A DNA stretch of 64,000 bases from Lunularia cruciata. Taxonomy: Eukaryota; Streptophyta; Marchantiopsida; Lunulariales; Lunulariaceae. Below the pieces are notes generated by a model. It saw nothing but the letters and a program-made list of their open reading frames with translations, did not search any database and was not told the DNA's origin. Below are positions 44,091 through 56,200 of the stretch, one piece after another (the stretch's first letter is position 1; the number at the start of each line of letters is the position of its first letter). A program made the translations under genes and the position numbers. The stretch covers positions 37,834,333 through 37,898,332 of the forward strand of contig OX419756.1 of NCBI GenBank assembly GCA_948567375.1. Reading direction: 5' to 3'.

Positions 44091-45249
44091 GCATAAACAA
44101 AAGTTCCAAAGTCTATGAACAATATACATTTGGGCTTATGAAGAACATAGAAAAATCAACTTTTGAGCTCATGAACATAAAGAGAAACTTCTGAGCTTAT
44201 TCAACTCTCAAAACTCTTCTGAGCTTATGTAACACTCAAATAAGTCCCGAGTCTATAGCAACACAAACAACCTCAAACTTACCAATGACATAAACAATAC
44301 TCCCGAGACACAATAATATAAAAAATCCCGAGTTTAAAGTAACATAAGAAGAAAAAAATCTCACTCCAAATAGCACCAATGGTATGGGTGGATTATTTTT
44401 CCAACAACATTGCTACCAAGAATCCACAAAGAACCAAGTAAATGATTACGTGTTAGATTGCATGTGGCAAGGCTTGACCTTATAGGGTAAGCATCCTATT
44501 AGTATCATCCCACACAAGTAGGAGAGTATTGGAGCTTAGAAAGACCTTGGAAGTTGAACCAATTCCATGTAAGCAAGGAAGAAACTTCTCCCATCAAGTA
44601 GAACCGTTACCAACTAATTCAACAAGGTGAGGAGAGGAGGTGCCAAAGGACCATTGAGTGGAAAGAAAGAGCAATCAAACTCAATGCTCATTTAAGCAGT
44701 TCTCTCCTACACAAGAGCCTTTGATGGACGTTACCAACTAATTCAACAAGGTGAGGAGAGGGGGTGTCAAAGGACCATTGAGTGGAAAGAAAGAGCAATC
44801 AAACTCAATGCTCATTTAAGCAGTTCTCTCCTACACAAGAGCCTTTGATGGACATTGGGGCAATCTTTGAGTGAAATTGCTACAAAAAGCCTTGAGTGAT
44901 AGTGCAATTTCCACCACCTTGTAGTTTTTGAGTGACCATACATTGAGTAAGAAAGATATTTGACAAAGCTCAACAACTCTTTGAGAAAAATTGAAGAAGT
45001 CACCTTGTCTTTATTATATAGAAAAGAGGATACACTCAAAGGAAGATACATCTTTGGATCAAATACATGGATTTAGGCACCAATGTACTTGTTGAGTTGG
45101 GCACCTAGCCATCAATTTTGAACTTGGTTGAGTTGGGTACCTAGCCATCATTTTTTGAACTTGCACTTGGCCTCCATACAAGCAATCTTTGAACAACATG
45201 GAGAGAAAAATTGAATAGAAGGATGCGGAAACACATTGGAAAATAAAGA
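44091..45249. other. Non-coding stretch with tandem duplications
   Basis: No gene recognised. It contains the 124-bp duplication at 44605-44852 and a shorter repeat of about 39 bp (GTTGAGTTGGG(C/T)ACCTAGCC) at 45090-45162. Confidence 0.5.
44605..44852. repeat. Tandem duplication, 124-bp unit
   Basis: Two adjacent copies beginning CGTTACCAACTAATTCAAC differ at only a few positions, so the duplication is recent. Confidence 0.92.
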
Positions 45250-46879
45250 TTGCTAGTAAATGCACATTGTGGCCTTATTGGCTCAATAGAGAAGCGGAAA
45301 AGCAAGAAAAGGAAGAGAACAAGTGTGTAGAGATTGAGGAAGACAAACTCACAATTGATTGTTGTAAATAGAGTCCCAAAAGGATTTCAAGTGAGAGTAT
45401 TGATAGACCTTGGAGAAACAAAGAATTTCTTGTTTTGCTTTGTTGTAGTAAAGTTGGGGATGGACCTAAAGAAGGATGAGAATCAAGAAGTAGAATTACC
45501 TACGGGCAGATAGAGAGGATTGAGTCATTACCTACAAAGGAAGCACTCTATATACAAGGTTATTAGGAAGCAATTGAGTGGAGAGTAATATGGTTAACTT
45601 GTTATGATGCAATCTTAGGTATGTCATGGATGGAGCACTACAACTCCACGGTTGATTAGAAAAAGAAAGTAGTGAGAACTTGCTAATGGAAGATCATTGG
45701 GGTTAAAGATAGAGCACACACGCAAGAATTACCTCTCTATGTCATAGGGATAACAAATATCTATAAGATAGATAGATGTTTAATGGATCTAATAAGAGGA
45801 GTTTAGAGTGCACAACTCAATGGACAAGTTCTTGAGAAATTGAAAGATGTGGTCAATGAGTTTCACGATGCTTCTTGAATGACCTACTCTTAGGATAACC
45901 ACCAAAAAGGAGAGTAGACCATAAAATTGAGATAATTCATGGGAGGACACCTTGTTGTAAGGCCCCATATTGTCTATCACCTCATGAATTGGAGGGATGT
46001 AAGGCTCAAATCAAGAATATATTGCAAAAAGAGTCTATCCAACCTATGGTACCACCATATGGGGCTCCTATTTTGTTTATGAAGAAAAAGGACAGTACAA
46101 TGCACATATGCATTGACTACCAAGACTAAATCAACAAAAAATGAAGAACAAATACTCACTACCTTGCATGGATGATCTGTTCGATCAACTTAATGGGGCA
46201 AAACACTTCACCAAATTGGATTTGCAAAGAGGTTACAACCAGATCCAAATTGTAGAGGATGTTCACAAAACTGCCTTTTGAACAAGATATGGTCACTTTG
46301 AATACCTAGTGATGCCATTTAGTCTCACCAACTTTCATGAGTTTGATGAATGACATATTTTGTCCATACTTGGATAAACTTGTTATCATTTTTCTAGATG
46401 ACATCCTTGTCTATAGTAGGACAACGATGGAAGACAAACAACATCAGCAAGAAGTCCTCTAGATTCTATGACACAATAAGTTGTATGCCAAAATCTCAAA
46501 GTGCAAGTTTGGCAAGTCTAAAGTAGACTACTTGGAGCATAGGGTAAGTGCAAAAGGTATTGAAGTGTTAATAGATAAAATATAGATCATTCAAAAATGT
46601 AATGCTTTAGAAGATCAGACTCAACTCAAGAGTTTATTGGGATTGATGGGGTTTCTATTGTTGATTTATCAAGGACTTCTTCAAAGTTGCACAATCTCTA
46701 ATGGCACTACTTGGCAAGGAGAAGAAGTGGATATGGGGAACCACACAAGAATTAGCCTTTTAGGAATTGAAAGACACATTACTACATATGCTATTCTTGA
46801 AATAGTATGACCTAAAATGCCCAATCAAGTTGGCTATAGATGCATCAAGTGTAACAATAGGAGTAGACCTACAACAAGA
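45250..46879 (+). pseudogene. Gypsy relic D: protease, RT, RNase H start
   Basis: Protease remnant GFQVRVLIDLGETKNFLF (about 45381-45434), with the active-site D-S-G now DLG. RT follows: YGAPILFMKKKDSTMHICID (about 46055), then VIIFLDDILVYSRTT, with the catalytic DD at 46397-46402, and ISKCKFGKSKVDYLEHRVSA. The RNase H start (about 46835) is cut by element C copy 4 at about 46880. Many stops; a separate, older lineage from B and E. Confidence 0.8.
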
Positions 46880-48181
46880 GTGAATCTGACTTTGGGAATC
46901 TTGCCAGAGATATTAGAGGAAGTTAGAGTAAGGAAAGAAGATATTTAGGATACCCATGATTTCAATTTCAGTTCTGATTGAAGATAGGATAGAATTAGAA
47001 GAGAAATAGCAGTAGTGAATGAACCCAAAGTGTAGGATCAAATAGTAATCATCTTCGGGTTAGTTACATGAGTGATTAGGGGAAAGTGGGTTGCAAATTG
47101 AAGGCGTAGATAGTGTACCCATGCTTTCAATTACAATTCTTGATGAGGACATAGTCAAATTAGTAAAGGAATTGATAGTAGTTAGACCCGAAGTAGGAGA
47201 GATAGGAGTGCAAGTATCTTTGGATTTGACATTTGGCACTTTAGAGAAGAGTGGGTCGAGGGATAGAGATTTAGAAGGATTAACTATGATAGGAATTATA
47301 GATCAAAACAAGGAAGTAGTAGAATTGGTAGAGGAATTAGTAGATGTGAAACCCAAAGACAGAGTAGTGAATGAAGTAACTTTGGGATTGGAAGCCGAGG
47401 ACAAAGTAGACATCGGATTGGAGTAGTAGCAAATTTGAGATAAGAAGAAGCAAATATGAAGAAGTGCATTGTCAATTCAAATCTGCAAGTAGGAAGAGTT
47501 GTTAAGAAACGGTATAGTTGTTAGTAATTTTCATTTGCTTCACTATTTAAAGGTGGCATTTGTAGTCATATGTTGTTTAGTGCTCATAATTTATGAGAAT
47601 AAACAAAGCAAAGTGTTGTGAAGCAATGCTCATTGTTTGAGCTTAATTTTGAGTATAAACATTGTGTTTGTGTTTGTGAGTGTGTGGAGAATTTTGAAGT
47701 GCAAATCAGTATCTTTGTTGTATGTTGTATTTTGCAGCCTTGATCTTCATTCTGTGTGTTAGATCTTGAGTGAAGTGCAATTGGAGCAATGTCTTGACAG
47801 ATTTAAGAGGAATTGTAGTGTTGGTAGTATTCTACATTTGTGAGTGCAACGCGAAGTTGTAGTGGAAGGGTGGAACACAATTATGAGGCAAAGTCATTTT
47901 GTAGTGAAGTGCTATTTTTAGGAGGACCTAAATTATCACAATCAAGATTGTTTGGAAAGATTTGTTGGAGTTGTGATTAAGAAGTGCTAATTCGTGACGA
48001 GACTATGAGTCATTGCTTGTTACTCTCTTCTAGGTGTGGTTTCTATGTGAGAGATTAAAGATGAAATAAAGAAAGACTTCATTGTTACTTTGCTTGTATT
48101 TGACCAATTTTGACTAGTATCTCTACGGGAATGAACTTTACTTACTTGATTACCGCAAAAGTGATATTTGTCGGGTTGTCA
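46880..48181 (+). mobile_element. Element C copy 4, 5' truncated
   Basis: Matches the last 1.3 kb of the element: coding tail 47091-47426 (ending VTLGLEAEDKVDIGLE-stop), then the 3' non-coding part to GGGTTGTCACA at 48181. Its 5' end joins Gypsy relic D, while its 3' flank is the integrase of element B copy 2, so the region is rearranged. Confidence 0.8.
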
Positions 48182-49866
48182 CATCAAGGTACAAAGTTCT
48201 TAAGGGAGTTTCAGGTCTTGTGTGAAAAGGCTTTGGTTGATCATCATATTACCTCATGATATCACCTTGAGGCAAATGGCTTAGCAGAGAGAGTGGTTCA
48301 GACGGTGATGAGAGGATTGCAAAAGTATGGTTTGTAGAGAGGCCACTTGGGAGATTAGGATCTCCAATTACCTTGGTTGGTCACGGGCTATTGGTTCAGC
48401 TGGCAAGCCTCCTTAGCATCATGGTCTCCTTACTTCCTAATTTATGGACAAGATCTACATTTACTTATTACCATTTGTCGAGATGCTACTATAGTTTTGG
48501 ACTTGGACAATCCAGATGTATGGGTGAGCGCATGTTTTCAATGGGCAGAGATCTTTTGGAGAGTAATGCCGATGGATTTTGAGAACTTGATGATTGCTCA
48601 ACATAGAGATACCTTACATTATGCTACTATTCAAGGAGGAGGTTATAGATCCTTGATCCGTTGATTTCATCTAGGAAACTATGTATATCTACAACAAACA
48701 CCAACAACACTTGATGTCTCTACATGCTGCACTATCTTGAGAGTGCACAAGGTTTTGCCATTTGGATTCCTTGTTTTGGAAGGATGTGATGGAGTTGTTT
48801 GAAAAGATCATGTGTGCAATTGTGCGCTATGCCACCTCCCAAACATTGATGGTACTATGGATCCAAGCTTTGCACTTGTACGAGTAGGCTTAAGGTGTAT
48901 GTTATGTGGCTCTTCTGGTGAAGCTGCTCTTTTGGTGAAGCTATGAAAGCTGTTTGAGAAGATGACATATGGCATGTATGACTCCTTCTCTCATGGTGGT
49001 TCCTCAAGGACGGTGGTTATGTCCTAGATGTACTTGACCTATAACTAGTTTGTCCTTTATATGGTATAGATTGCAAACAGGTGACTGACGATGAAGCTTG
49101 ATAGCACCCGGTCTCTTGATCTTTGCCCATCATAAGGTTTACCATATACTTGGAGTAGATGGCTATTTGGAGTTAGAGGGACCTAACCGCCAGCTAGGGG
49201 AGCAATTGTGACACTTTAGAGTTTATGATTGACTTATGTGTGAGTTGTGCTTCTATAGAGTATGATGTTGACAACAATGTATGTTGTGTAGTGATGTATA
49301 TATGCACAATAAGTATCACACTATTTGTAGGATCGTATCTAAATTGCTCAAACATTAGAGTTGTAATGATAGTGGTTAGAGGTATTTTAGCAGATTTAGT
49401 CTACTTTCCAACGGCCAGATTTTGTGTTTGGGGTTTTGACTTCATGGTAGAGCATATTGTTACTTTGCACCATTTGCACCATTGGATGTGCCGCTAGTGG
49501 GACCATTAGGATTTGAGACCTAGCTCGAGTCTAGGAGGTATACTTTCAAAGTGTAGCTCTAGAGAGCTCACTTCTTTGATGTTGAGCCTTTGAGTTATTG
49601 GCTATGGTGGATAGAGGCTGGCGAGTGTCACTTGGATTCTCTTAGCTAAAGTGGATGTGGCTTGATTTTAATCAATGCTTAGTTGTTGGCAGTTTATAGA
49701 GTGATAGATCAAGTATTGATATAAGTTGAGTTGATTCAAGTGGTGTAAACAAACTGATTATTGTGGCACTTTAGATTTTATGTATGACTTATATGTAGAT
49801 TGTGCTTCTATAGTGTATGATGTTGAAAAAAATGTATGTTGTGTAGCAATGTATATACACACAACA
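48182..49866 (+). mobile_element. Element B copy 2 (3' fragment with PHD and LTR)
   Basis: Starts inside integrase at the TDQGT region (ATCAAGGTACAAAGTTC). It runs through the Glu motif (GLAERVVQTVMRGLQKYG), LHYATIQGG and YVYLQQTPTTLDVST to the PHD region (LRCMLCGSSG at about 48890). The second half of the finger is destroyed: the C-x2-C-x4-H block is frame-broken. PPT and LTR follow at 49207, again arranged A-B-A' (A' from 49762). No methyltransferase is present because the 5' part is missing. Confidence 0.88.
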
Positions 49867-50712
49867 ATAAGCTTAGTAAGCACATCCATTTGGCACCAAC
49901 TATGTAGCTCCAACATTAGCCTAGATTTACTTCAACAATGTCTTCAAGCATCATGGGATGCCTCATGTACTCATCTCAAATTGTGATCCTTGATTCATTG
50001 GAAAATTTTGGCAAGCACTCTTTGAGATACTTGGCACCAAGCTTGCTTTGTCAATGGCCTATCATCCTCAAATTGATGAAAAAACCAAAAGTGCAAATTG
50101 CATCTTGGAGGATTGCTATGTGCCTTTGTTAATGTCCACTATACCAACTAGGATGAATATTTTGCAACTATTGAGTTTGCCTACAATAATTCCATATAAG
50201 CAAGCACAAGATTCTCTCTTGTCTTAACTTTGGGCCAAGACCTCCTTGTTCTAGATTCCTTTCTTGCTCCTCCTCTATCTCATGTCCCTCATACTTCTAC
50301 ATTCTTGACTCCCATATCCCAATCCCTCCAACAAGCTAAAGCTCATCCCCTTGTTGCTCAAAATTGTCAAAAACACTATGCAGACCACCACCATCATGAT
50401 CTCACCTTTCAACTCAATGATAAGGTCATGCTCTCCATTAGTAAACTACCCCTTCTACCTGATACCCAAGTCCATAAAATTCCTCTTGGTTGGATAAGAC
50501 CATTTGATGTCACCCAAATCATTTCTTTGGTTGCTTATTGACTTGCCTTGCCTTCTCATGTGCAAATCTACTATGTCTTTCATGTTTCTAAGTTGAAACC
50601 CTTTGTTCTTAATCCATCTTCTTTTTCCTCTTGTGTCCAACCTCCTCCTCTCCTCCCCCTCCCATCCCCATCAACAATCATAAGGAGTATGAAGTTGATT
50701 GTATCTTTGCAT
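49867..50712 (+). pseudogene. Gypsy chromovirus relic G: integrase C-terminus
   Basis: Pieces of integrase core (EYFATIEFAYNNSI, about 50153) are followed by 50230-50541 and 50548-50700: KHYADHHHHDLTFQLNDKVM, PLGWIRPFDVTQII, VFHVSKLKPFV. This is the GPY/F module of chromodomain-bearing Gypsy elements. EYEVDCIFA at the very end (about 50687-50712) looks like the start of a chromodomain, cut by the family E LTR. Confidence 0.8.
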
Positions 50713-52093
50713 TGTAACACTCATTTGTGCATGTGTGTGGTATTATGATATTTGGCTTAGTATTACAAATACTTGAGAGATATTATTTATATAGAGATAA
50801 ATGATGGTTCTACATTAGTTATGATTAGCTAAAGTAAGTCATAGCTAAGATAGAGAGGACCTTACTTTAGATGAAGTGGAAAAGATGAGCACCATAATTT
50901 TGGATTCTAGTGTGTTGACTAGGTATTTATTCCTAGGTGTTTGGCTTTGAAGAAAGAGTTGAGAACTCTTGGACCCGTAAGTTTGTTTTGGATTCTTCTA
51001 TAGTCCAAGGATAGCCCATGTGAAGGAATCCTTAACTTAATAGTTGGGTCTGTGAGCCGGCCTGTCTTTCACTTAGGATGAACCTCTGATGCCTATTATG
51101 GTAGCGCACCATGGACCAAGAAGGCAAGGAACCCCAACTCCATCATACTCCTCCAAGGCTAACACTCCAAGACTCAAGACATTGCTCACTAGAGAACTCA
51201 ATGAGAGAGAGATAGTTGCAAATGAAAAGATGATGAGTACCTCCTCATCCCTTGTTTATATACTTGTGAAATAGTTACATACCAAAGTTACTAATTACCG
51301 TAGTAACTCAAGTTACTAGACTAAAAGTCAAGTAAAGTCAAAAAGTAGAAAGGAATATCTATTCACATGGGCATATTCCCCTAAGCATGTAGTCTTATCT
51401 TGACCCAACCACTAAGTCAAGGATTCCTTCACATGGGCTATCCTTGGACTAAAGAAGAATCTAAAACAAAAAGGCTTGCGGGCCTAAGAGTTCTCAACTC
51501 TTTCCTCAAAGCCAAACACCTAAGAATAATACCAAGTCAACACACTAAAATCCAAAATAGTGGTGCTCATCTTTTCTACTTCCTCTAAAGTAAGGTCCCC
51601 TCTATCTTAGCTATGACTAACTTTAGCTAACCATGACTAATATAGAACCATCCTTTATCTCTATATAAATAATATCTCTTAAGTACTTGTAATACCAAGC
51701 TAAATATCACAATACCACACACATGCACAAATGGATATTACAAGTCAAGATAAGATCACATGCTTAGTGGAATAGGCTCATGTGGATGGATATTCCTTTA
51801 TACTTTTTGACTTTACTTGACTTTTAGCCTAGTTACTTGAGTTACTATGGTAAATAGTAAATTTTGTGCATAACTATTTCACAAGTATATAAACTAGGGG
51901 TAAGGAGGTACTCATCAGCCTTTCATTTGCAACCATCTCCCTCATTGAGTTCTCTTATGAGCAATGTCTTGAGTCTTGGAGTGTTAGCCTTGGAGGAGTA
52001 TGATGGGTTGGGGTTCTTGTCTTCTTAGTCCATGGTGCCCTACCATAATAGCCATTAGAGGTTCATCCTAAGTGAGAAATAGGCCGGCTCACA
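50713..52093 (+). repeat. Family E 5' LTR of E1, split by a solo LTR
   Basis: LTR sequence at 50713-51050 (starting TGTAACACTCATTTG) and 51743-52093 (ending GGCCGGCTCACA), with the inverted LTR between. It differs from the 3' LTR at many positions and is therefore older. Confidence 0.88.
51051..51742 (-). mobile_element. Solo LTR of family E nested in an E LTR
   Basis: 692 bp, TGTGAGCCGGC...GGATATTACA on the plus strand, inverted relative to the LTR around it. Flanks GGTC (51047-51050) and AGTC (51743-51746) fit a 4-bp target duplication with one change. An E element inserted into another E LTR and was then reduced to a solo LTR. Confidence 0.88.
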
Positions 52094-52577
52094 GCACGTT
52101 GCCACATTCAACAAGGCAATTGACAACATACAACATACAACATACAAAGTCCTCTAGAAAGGGTAAACCCTTTGTGGTGCCACTTGGGAACTTATTTCTC
52201 ATCTCTAGAATGCACAAATGGCCATCCAAGAGTTTGATACCTGGTGCCACAAAAATTAGAGAGAGATCATTTTTGCGCAGTGCGTTATGAGTTTTTGAAG
52301 TGAGGGGGGTGGTTTTCAGACCAAATCTGAAATATGGGTGCTGAATAGAAAGGTGTCTAGGCCAAATGGCTCGATGAAAAGATCTAAAATTTTGCAGGGA
52401 GGGACGCCCTAGAGTTGTGATCAAGTGTGGAAAATTTCAGAGGACTGTGACATATTCATTGGGAGATTTGAGTGACATTGTGAGGAAGGGTCAATTCTGC
52501 AGAGTGGAGATCTCATGCATGAGAAGTTTGAGATCAACAAAAAGCATGTTTGAGTGTTTAGATTCATCTTGGGGAAC

Positions 52578-53051
52578 ATGGAGGGTCATCAAGAGTGGAA
52601 ATTGAGATTATGCAAGGTTCCCCAAGGGTTTGAGGTGATTGTAGGGGTGGATTTGAGGAAAAGAGAGTTTACAATAGAATTTGAAGAGAGTGTTGAGAGG
52701 ATCCAAAAACCTACACCACTTGGAGGAAAGAGTGAGTCTAAGTGCTTTCTATGTGGAGAGAAGGGACATAAGGCAAGTTCATGTCCATTGACCTTTGAGA
52801 GCAAGAGATTGAGGGAAAGGAGAGGCTTACTTGACTTGGGTTTGCATGTTGGACCTTCTTCACCAAGATTGGGAGGGAGAAGATCTAAGACCAAGGAGTT
52901 GTGTGAGGTTTGTGGAGTTGAAGGACTTCCAAAAGGACATGAGTGTAGTGGAGTAAAAGCACTTTTGGAAACTTTGGTGAAGGATCTTGGAGAGAGTCTT
53001 AGTACAGCTACAGAAATACTACCACCTTCATCAGCTAGTTCTCAAGATTAG
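52578..53051 (+). CDS. Family E accessory ORF with two zinc motifs
   Basis: 157 codons from the first ATG (the open frame begins earlier, at a GTG). It contains a retroviral-type knuckle CFLCGEKGHKASSC (C-X2-C-X4-H-X4-C), and further on CEVCGVEGLPKGHEC, a second Cys/His cluster. Basic residues surround both, pointing to nucleic-acid binding. It lies 240 bp upstream of the gag-pol ATG in a different frame. The same ORF, encoding the same protein as far as I can compare, is at 62536-63009 in copy E2. Some Tat/Ogre-lineage elements are known to carry an extra ORF before gag; whether this is homologous is untested. Function unknown. Confidence 0.7.
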   Translation: MEGHQEWKLRLCKVPQGFEVIVGVDLRKREFTIEFEESVERIQKPTPLGGKSESKCFLCGEKGHKASSCPLTFESKRLRERRGLLDLGLHVGPSSPRLGGRRSKTKELCEVCGVEGLPKGHECSGVKALLETLVKDLGESLSTATEILPPSSASSQD

Positions 53052-53291
53052 TGATGGAGATAATCTTTCAACTTATGGATAAACTATCCATGAGAGTTAG
53101 ATTAATATGCACTCTAGGATTTGATGTTGCTATAGAAATCTTGGAGCAACCTGAACCTTTTGTGTTCCCTAGAGTGGATTATTCTCAGATGGTGTTAGTC
53201 ATGTATATACTCTATTAGTAATAGAGTGAGAGAAAAGAAAAGAGGAAAAAAAAAAAAATTTGAGAGAAAAGAAAGATAGTGAGGGGTTAAG

Positions 53292-56200
53292 ATGGGGAAA
53301 CTTCCGGTTTTCTTTGGCAAGGATGGAGAAGATGTGGAGGCCTTTGTGAGAGACTTCAAGAGAGCTTGCATAGGAAACAATGAGAGGAGGAAGAATGAGT
53401 GGGCCTCATTATTACCAGATTTCTTTGAGGATGCAGCACTTACATGGTATGAGTCAGAATACCAAAAGAGAGAGAGGAGAGAGGGGGAAGAGGAGTCTTG
53501 GGAGACTTTGACTTCAGCACTCATTGAGAACTTTCTTCCTGATGAGAGTTATGAGAGATTGATGAGTGAGGTTACATTTCTCAAGCAAGGAGATGGAGAG
53601 AAAGTGAGGGTCTATGTGGAAAGAGTGGAAAAGTTGGAGTCCAGATTTCGCATAGTGTTGAGGAAGGGTGGGGATGATGTGGAGACTACAATGATTGGCA
53701 TAGGGGCCATGCTCACCAAGAATTTTGTGGGAGGATTGAGACCACAAATTAGAAGCAAGGTGAGATATGAGAAACCTTCTTCCAAGGTTGAAGCTATCAA
53801 GATTGCAATTCGTATGGAGGAGAGTTTGGAAGGGGATGAGAGTGATTTGGTGGTGAAGGAGGTTGTGCATCCTCCTCAAGGCTACAAGTATGGTGGAACT
53901 TCTGATACTTTGGTGACAAGGGTTGCACCACAAGTAGTAGTTGCTCTAGTTCTTGCACCTCCACCAAAAGATCCACTCCAAACCATCACAGAACAACTTG
54001 CGGATCTCAAGATCAATGTGGTGCAACTATGGGAGAAGAGAGAGGTGGATCAGAATGTAGGGAGAGGACCTAGGAGTTATGGAAACAATCCATATAGAGG
54101 AGGCCAACCAGCCAACAATTTCAATGATAGAAATTGTTTTGGTTGTGGAGGAAGAGGCCATATCCAAAGGAATTGCCCAAATTCCACTTACCATGGAGGA
54201 AGGGGTTATGAGGGAGCCAATAGAGGGAAAGAGGGAGGTAGTGAAACCCAAGTGGCTCCTAATCCCAACAAAGGTAAAGGGATAGCATCCATAGATGTGG
54301 TTGAGAGCAAGTATGAGAAGGGAGAGTGCTCAAACTCCAAGGGTCTTAATTTGGAGCTTTTGGCACAAGAGAAGAAGAGAGCTCGTTTTGCAGAGGATGT
54401 TCACTCTTCTCAAGGATTTACTTCAAGCAAGGATACTCCTATGTCTACTAGGAGCACTCGCACCTCAACACCATCAACAACAAAGACTCCAAGGAAGAAG
54501 TTGGGGATGGAGGACTTCTTGATCTCAAAGCAACAATGGAACTACAATGTGTTGGAGGATGTTGGTAGTCACAAGGCTAACATCACAGTGGGCCAATTAA
54601 TTGCTTTGAACCCTACCTTGAGAAAGGAGCTTAGAGGTGGTTTGAGTTCTACAAGGAGAAAAAAGAAGAAGAAGGCAAAAGTTCCAGTATCAATGGGGGT
54701 GGTGGATGCCAAGCCAGCACCATGGGAGGCTTGTGAATATGCCTCCAAGATTGATGTGAGAGTGAATGGTCACAACATCAAGGATGCATTGGTTGATGGA
54801 GGATCAGCAGTGAATGCCATGTCAAAAAGGTTGATGAAGAAGTTGGGTATGTTACCCTCAAGACCTTCAACATTTGTGGTGAGCATGGCAAACAAGCAAC
54901 AAGTTCGACCAGTAGGGGTGATGGATAAGGTGGTAGTTTCAGTTATGGGAGTTCAAAATCTCATGACTTTCCAAGTCTTGAAGGATTCAAGCTATGACTT
55001 ACTTCTTGGGAGGCCATGGTTGAGAGCAGCACGCACAACTGATCGATGGCACAAAGGGTACTTGAGGATTGGGCCATCAAACCATAGAGTCACTGTTCCT
55101 GTGACTAACACCACCAACACTTCACATTCAGATACCCCATCTTCTAATTATTGGGAATCAGATTCTGAAGAAGGAGCTTCAGGTGTGGACACAAGCATGG
55201 AAGAGGAGACTTCCACGGAGGAAGATGAATCTGAATCTGATTCAGATGTGTATCCCTTGTGTGCTATGGATTTTGCACCTAAGCCAGAGGTTTTGAAGGA
55301 CCCAGATAAATCACCATTGACACTTGAGGAGGTAGAGAGAAGGTTATCTACCCTCAAGTATGGCCCAAATGTTACCAAGGAGGAGAAGGTGAGATTTGAG
55401 GAGATTTTCCGCAAGTTCATCCATGTGTTTGCTTTTAGTTACAAGGATTTGAAGGAAGTCACCTTGGAGGAGCACAAGATAGAGGTGGAGTCACATGCAA
55501 GACCAATCCGCCAAAAGCAACGTCGCATTAGCCCACCAATATCTTTGGTTGTGAAGGAGGAGATTGATAAGCTCAAGGAGGCTGGATTTATCTTTGAGGT
55601 GGAGAATTCAGAATGGGTGTCTCCAATTGTCATTGTGAAGAAACAGAATGGCAAGCTTCGGGTATGTGTGGATTACAAGAAGCTTAATGCTGTTACCAAG
55701 AAGGACTACTACCCATTGCCATTCATTGATGAGATCTTGGAGGAGGTTGCAGGTCATGAGAGGTACAGTTTTGGAGATGGTTATAGTGGATATAACCAAA
55801 TAAAGATTGCACCAGAGCATCAACAACTCACCACATTCACCACACCTTGGGGAACTTACGCTTTCAAGGTCATGCCTTTTGGGCTTTGCAATGCTCCAGC
55901 CACATTCCAACGGTTCATGAACAAGGTATTTGAACCTTTCATTGGGAAATTTGTGAGAGATTTCATTGATGACTTTTGTGTCTATGGGAGCAAGGAGGAG
56001 CACTTTGAGCACCTAATCAAAGTCTTGCAACGCTTGGATGAGGCAAATGCATCACTCAACCCAGAGAAGTGCATTTTTGGATGTGAAGAAGGTCTACTTT
56101 TGGGGCACATCATCTCCAAGGATGGAATAGCAGTTGATCCTGAGAAGGTGAGGAAAATCTCAGACCTTCCATTCCCTTCAAGCTTGACAAAGTTACGCCA

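Noticed and set aside
44605-44852. CRISPR-like or LTR-like repeat
   Set aside because: There are only two directly adjacent 124-bp units without spacers; a simple tandem duplication explains it.
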